Below are positions 4,405-5,668 of a stretch of DNA of 5,668 nt, piece by piece. Both the position numbers and the translations under genes were made by a program. This stretch comes from Deltaproteobacteria bacterium. GTDB taxonomy: Bacteria; Myxococcota_A; UBA9042; DTJE01. Every line of letters starts with the position of its first letter. Position 1 is the first letter of the stretch. Under the pieces are notes generated by a model. That model was not told where the DNA came from, did no database searches, and saw only the letters and a list, made by a program, of their open reading frames with translations. The stretch is taken from contig JAADHL010000194.1 in NCBI GenBank assembly GCA_013151875.1, positions 1-5,668 on the forward strand, written 5' to 3'.

Positions 4405-5668
4405 TCAGCCTGCGGTGCCTCCATAGGTTCCACCCAGACCCTTCCTGATCGCGTCGTATGCCCCCTCGCGATCCGCATCCACCATTGACGCCCCTTCCTG
4501 GATGCCTTTTTCAATGCGTTCCAACGCGGCGCGGACAGCGCCCAACGGCTTGCCGGCGAGCTGTCTGGCCCCTCCGCCAAGGTTGGACATCTTTGCCCGA
4601 TGAGTTACCTGCTGCCTCGCGTGCTTTCTTCTCACCTCCAGCAGGACCTTGCGGGCCGTGCCCCGTCGCATTGCCGAATTCCTGCGCACCTGCTCGATTC
4701 GAGCCTCGACCACTTTGCGTTCATCCTCGGGCAACTCCTCGACCTGGTGCTCGGCCTTTTCTGCCTCTGCCTCTTCCTGGACTGCCTTGACGTTTTCCTG
4801 AGCGAGTCCGTCCTCTTCTGATTCGATCTTCTGAAACGCGCCTTCCGCAGCCTCTTTGACCTCAGCTTCAGCCTGATGGCTTTGTCTGGTCACCTCCCGC
4901 GCCGCTATCACGAGGTCGGCCGCCGCCTGGGGCTGAACAGTCGGCTCGGCAGCCGGACTCGCGACAACGTCCGCTCCGGTCCTCCCTTCCGCCCGATCCA
5001 CGCCCTGGTCCTCTCCGTCTGAGGCCTGCTGTTCGAAGTAGGGCCGGTTGGCGGCTTTCCAGCTGTCCAGTTGTCCGCGCTTTACGCTTTCCAGGGAGGC
5101 CAGGTTCTTGTCCTCTGCCTGTATCTGAGCCTGCAGGTCGCGCCCCTGAACAATGTTGACCGCCTGCCTATTGGCCTCATTGACGGCCTGTTTTTCGCCC
5201 TCGGACGCGTCCTCGCCGACCTTGAGCATCTGCTCGTGGACCCCGTCGATCGCGGCCCCGGCCTCTTTGTTCTCACCCTGCTTTTTCTCGATGTCCTTTC
5301 CGAATGTCACGGCCATGGTTTCACTGTGACTCATGCCGCCCAGCGAGCGCAGCATCACGTAAGTAATGATGTTGGTAAGAAAGTTCAGCGCCCTGGCCAT
5401 GAGTTTCTTTGCCTTGGCGATCACGGGCCCGACAGTGTGTTTCCATATCCAGGCGCCCGCCTTCTTTATCCAGCCCCAGATGCTCTTGGCCCACTTCTTG
5501 AGTTTCATTTTGGCCTTCTTGATGAGGCCGGCGTTGTCGTATTCCTTCTGCCATTCTGCCTGCATCTGTTCGGCCTTTTTGTGTTCGGCCTCCTTCACCC
5601 TGGCGTTATCGGGTTTGGTGCCCACGCCATGACCTTTCCGCAGGTGGGCTCCGGCTTTTTCGCCTCCA
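4405..5668 (-). CDS. Hypothetical Ala/Glu/Lys-rich helical protein with Trp-rich cationic segment (5' end probably outside window)
   Basis: The minus-strand frame is open from the window edge to TGA at 4405-4407. A GTG at 5623-5625 (preceded by GGAAAGG with about 7-nt spacing) would give 406 aa, but the frame continues upstream with coding-like sequence (GGEKAGAHLRKGHG), so I think the gene is longer. Numbering from that GTG: residues about 8-30 are charged helix. Residues 34-77 are a Lys/Trp-rich amphipathic stretch (W45, W50, W52, W59, W61), followed by a hydrophobic segment at about 78-97 (LNFLTNIITYVMLRSLGG). Residues about 110-200 and 235-345 are Ala/Gln/Glu/Lys-rich and probably coiled coil. 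A Pro/Ala-rich linker lies near 217-236 and a Gly-rich end near 349-406. I do not recognise the family. The style recalls C-terminal regions of large proteins linked to contractile injection systems (DUF4157 type), which is only a weak impression. It converges on the barrel gene with 20 bp between stop codons. Confidence 0.65.
   Translation of the reverse strand, partial: GGEKAGAHLRKGHGVGTKPDNARVKEAEHKKAEQMQAEWQKEYDNAGLIKKAKMKLKKWAKSIWGWIKKAGAWIWKHTVGPVIAKAKKLMARALNFLTNIITYVMLRSLGGMSHSETMAVTFGKDIEKKQGENKEAGAAIDGVHEQMLKVGEDASEGEKQAVNEANRQAVNIVQGRDLQAQIQAEDKNLASLESVKRGQLDSWKAANRPYFEQQASDGEDQGVDRAEGRTGADVVASPAAEPTVQPQAAADLVIAAREVTRQSHQAEAEVKEAAEGAFQKIESEEDGLAQENVKAVQEEAEAEKAEHQVEELPEDERKVVEARIEQVRRNSAMRRGTARKVLLEVRRKHARQQVTHRAKMSNLGGGARQLAGKPLGAVRAALERIEKGIQEGASMVDADREGAYDAIRKGLGGTYGGTAG

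Overview
This GC-rich window carries part of a bacterial ferrous-iron uptake (Feo) locus flanked by two genes that run off its ends. Using DtxR-family metalloregulator logic, a FeoB pump and a signal-peptide-bearing beta-barrel-like protein, the host is most likely a diderm (Gram-negative-type) bacterium. A deltaproteobacterial-type anaerobe or microaerophile would fit the radical SAM and Feo content, but that placement is inference from gene style and not from any marker gene.

Layout. Positions 1-398 (+) hold the C-terminal end of a radical SAM protein with a winged-helix tail. Positions 399-547 form an intergenic control region with two consecutive 13-bp tandem duplications (393-446), a sigma70-type promoter (498-526) and a perfect 9-2-9 palindrome (517-536) lying over the -10 element. 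Then come, all on + and closely spaced, a DtxR-type regulator fused to a FeoA domain (548-1300), feoB (1346-3481) and a small acidic, probably outer-membrane beta-barrel protein (3536-4384). A convergent gene on the minus strand (4405 to beyond 5668) encodes the C-terminal part of an Ala/Glu/Lys-rich helical protein of unknown function with a cationic Trp-rich segment.

How the parts fit. The fused regulator probably binds the palindrome when Fe(II)-loaded and shuts off its own operon. When iron is scarce the operon is read and FeoB imports Fe(II) across the inner membrane under control of its G domain. The barrel protein could let Fe(II) or another cation through the outer membrane. No free-standing feoA and no feoC is visible, so the FeoA domain on the regulator may be the only FeoA supplied by this operon. 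That would physically link the transcription factor and the pump.

The points most worth a second look are the regulator-FeoA fusion with a four-cysteine cluster in its linker, a degenerate second operator-like site over the feoB ribosome-binding site, the acidic barrel gene at the operon's end, a G8 tract inside feoB, and the unexplained minus-strand protein. No tRNA, rRNA, CRISPR array, insertion sequence or convincing intrinsic terminator was found.
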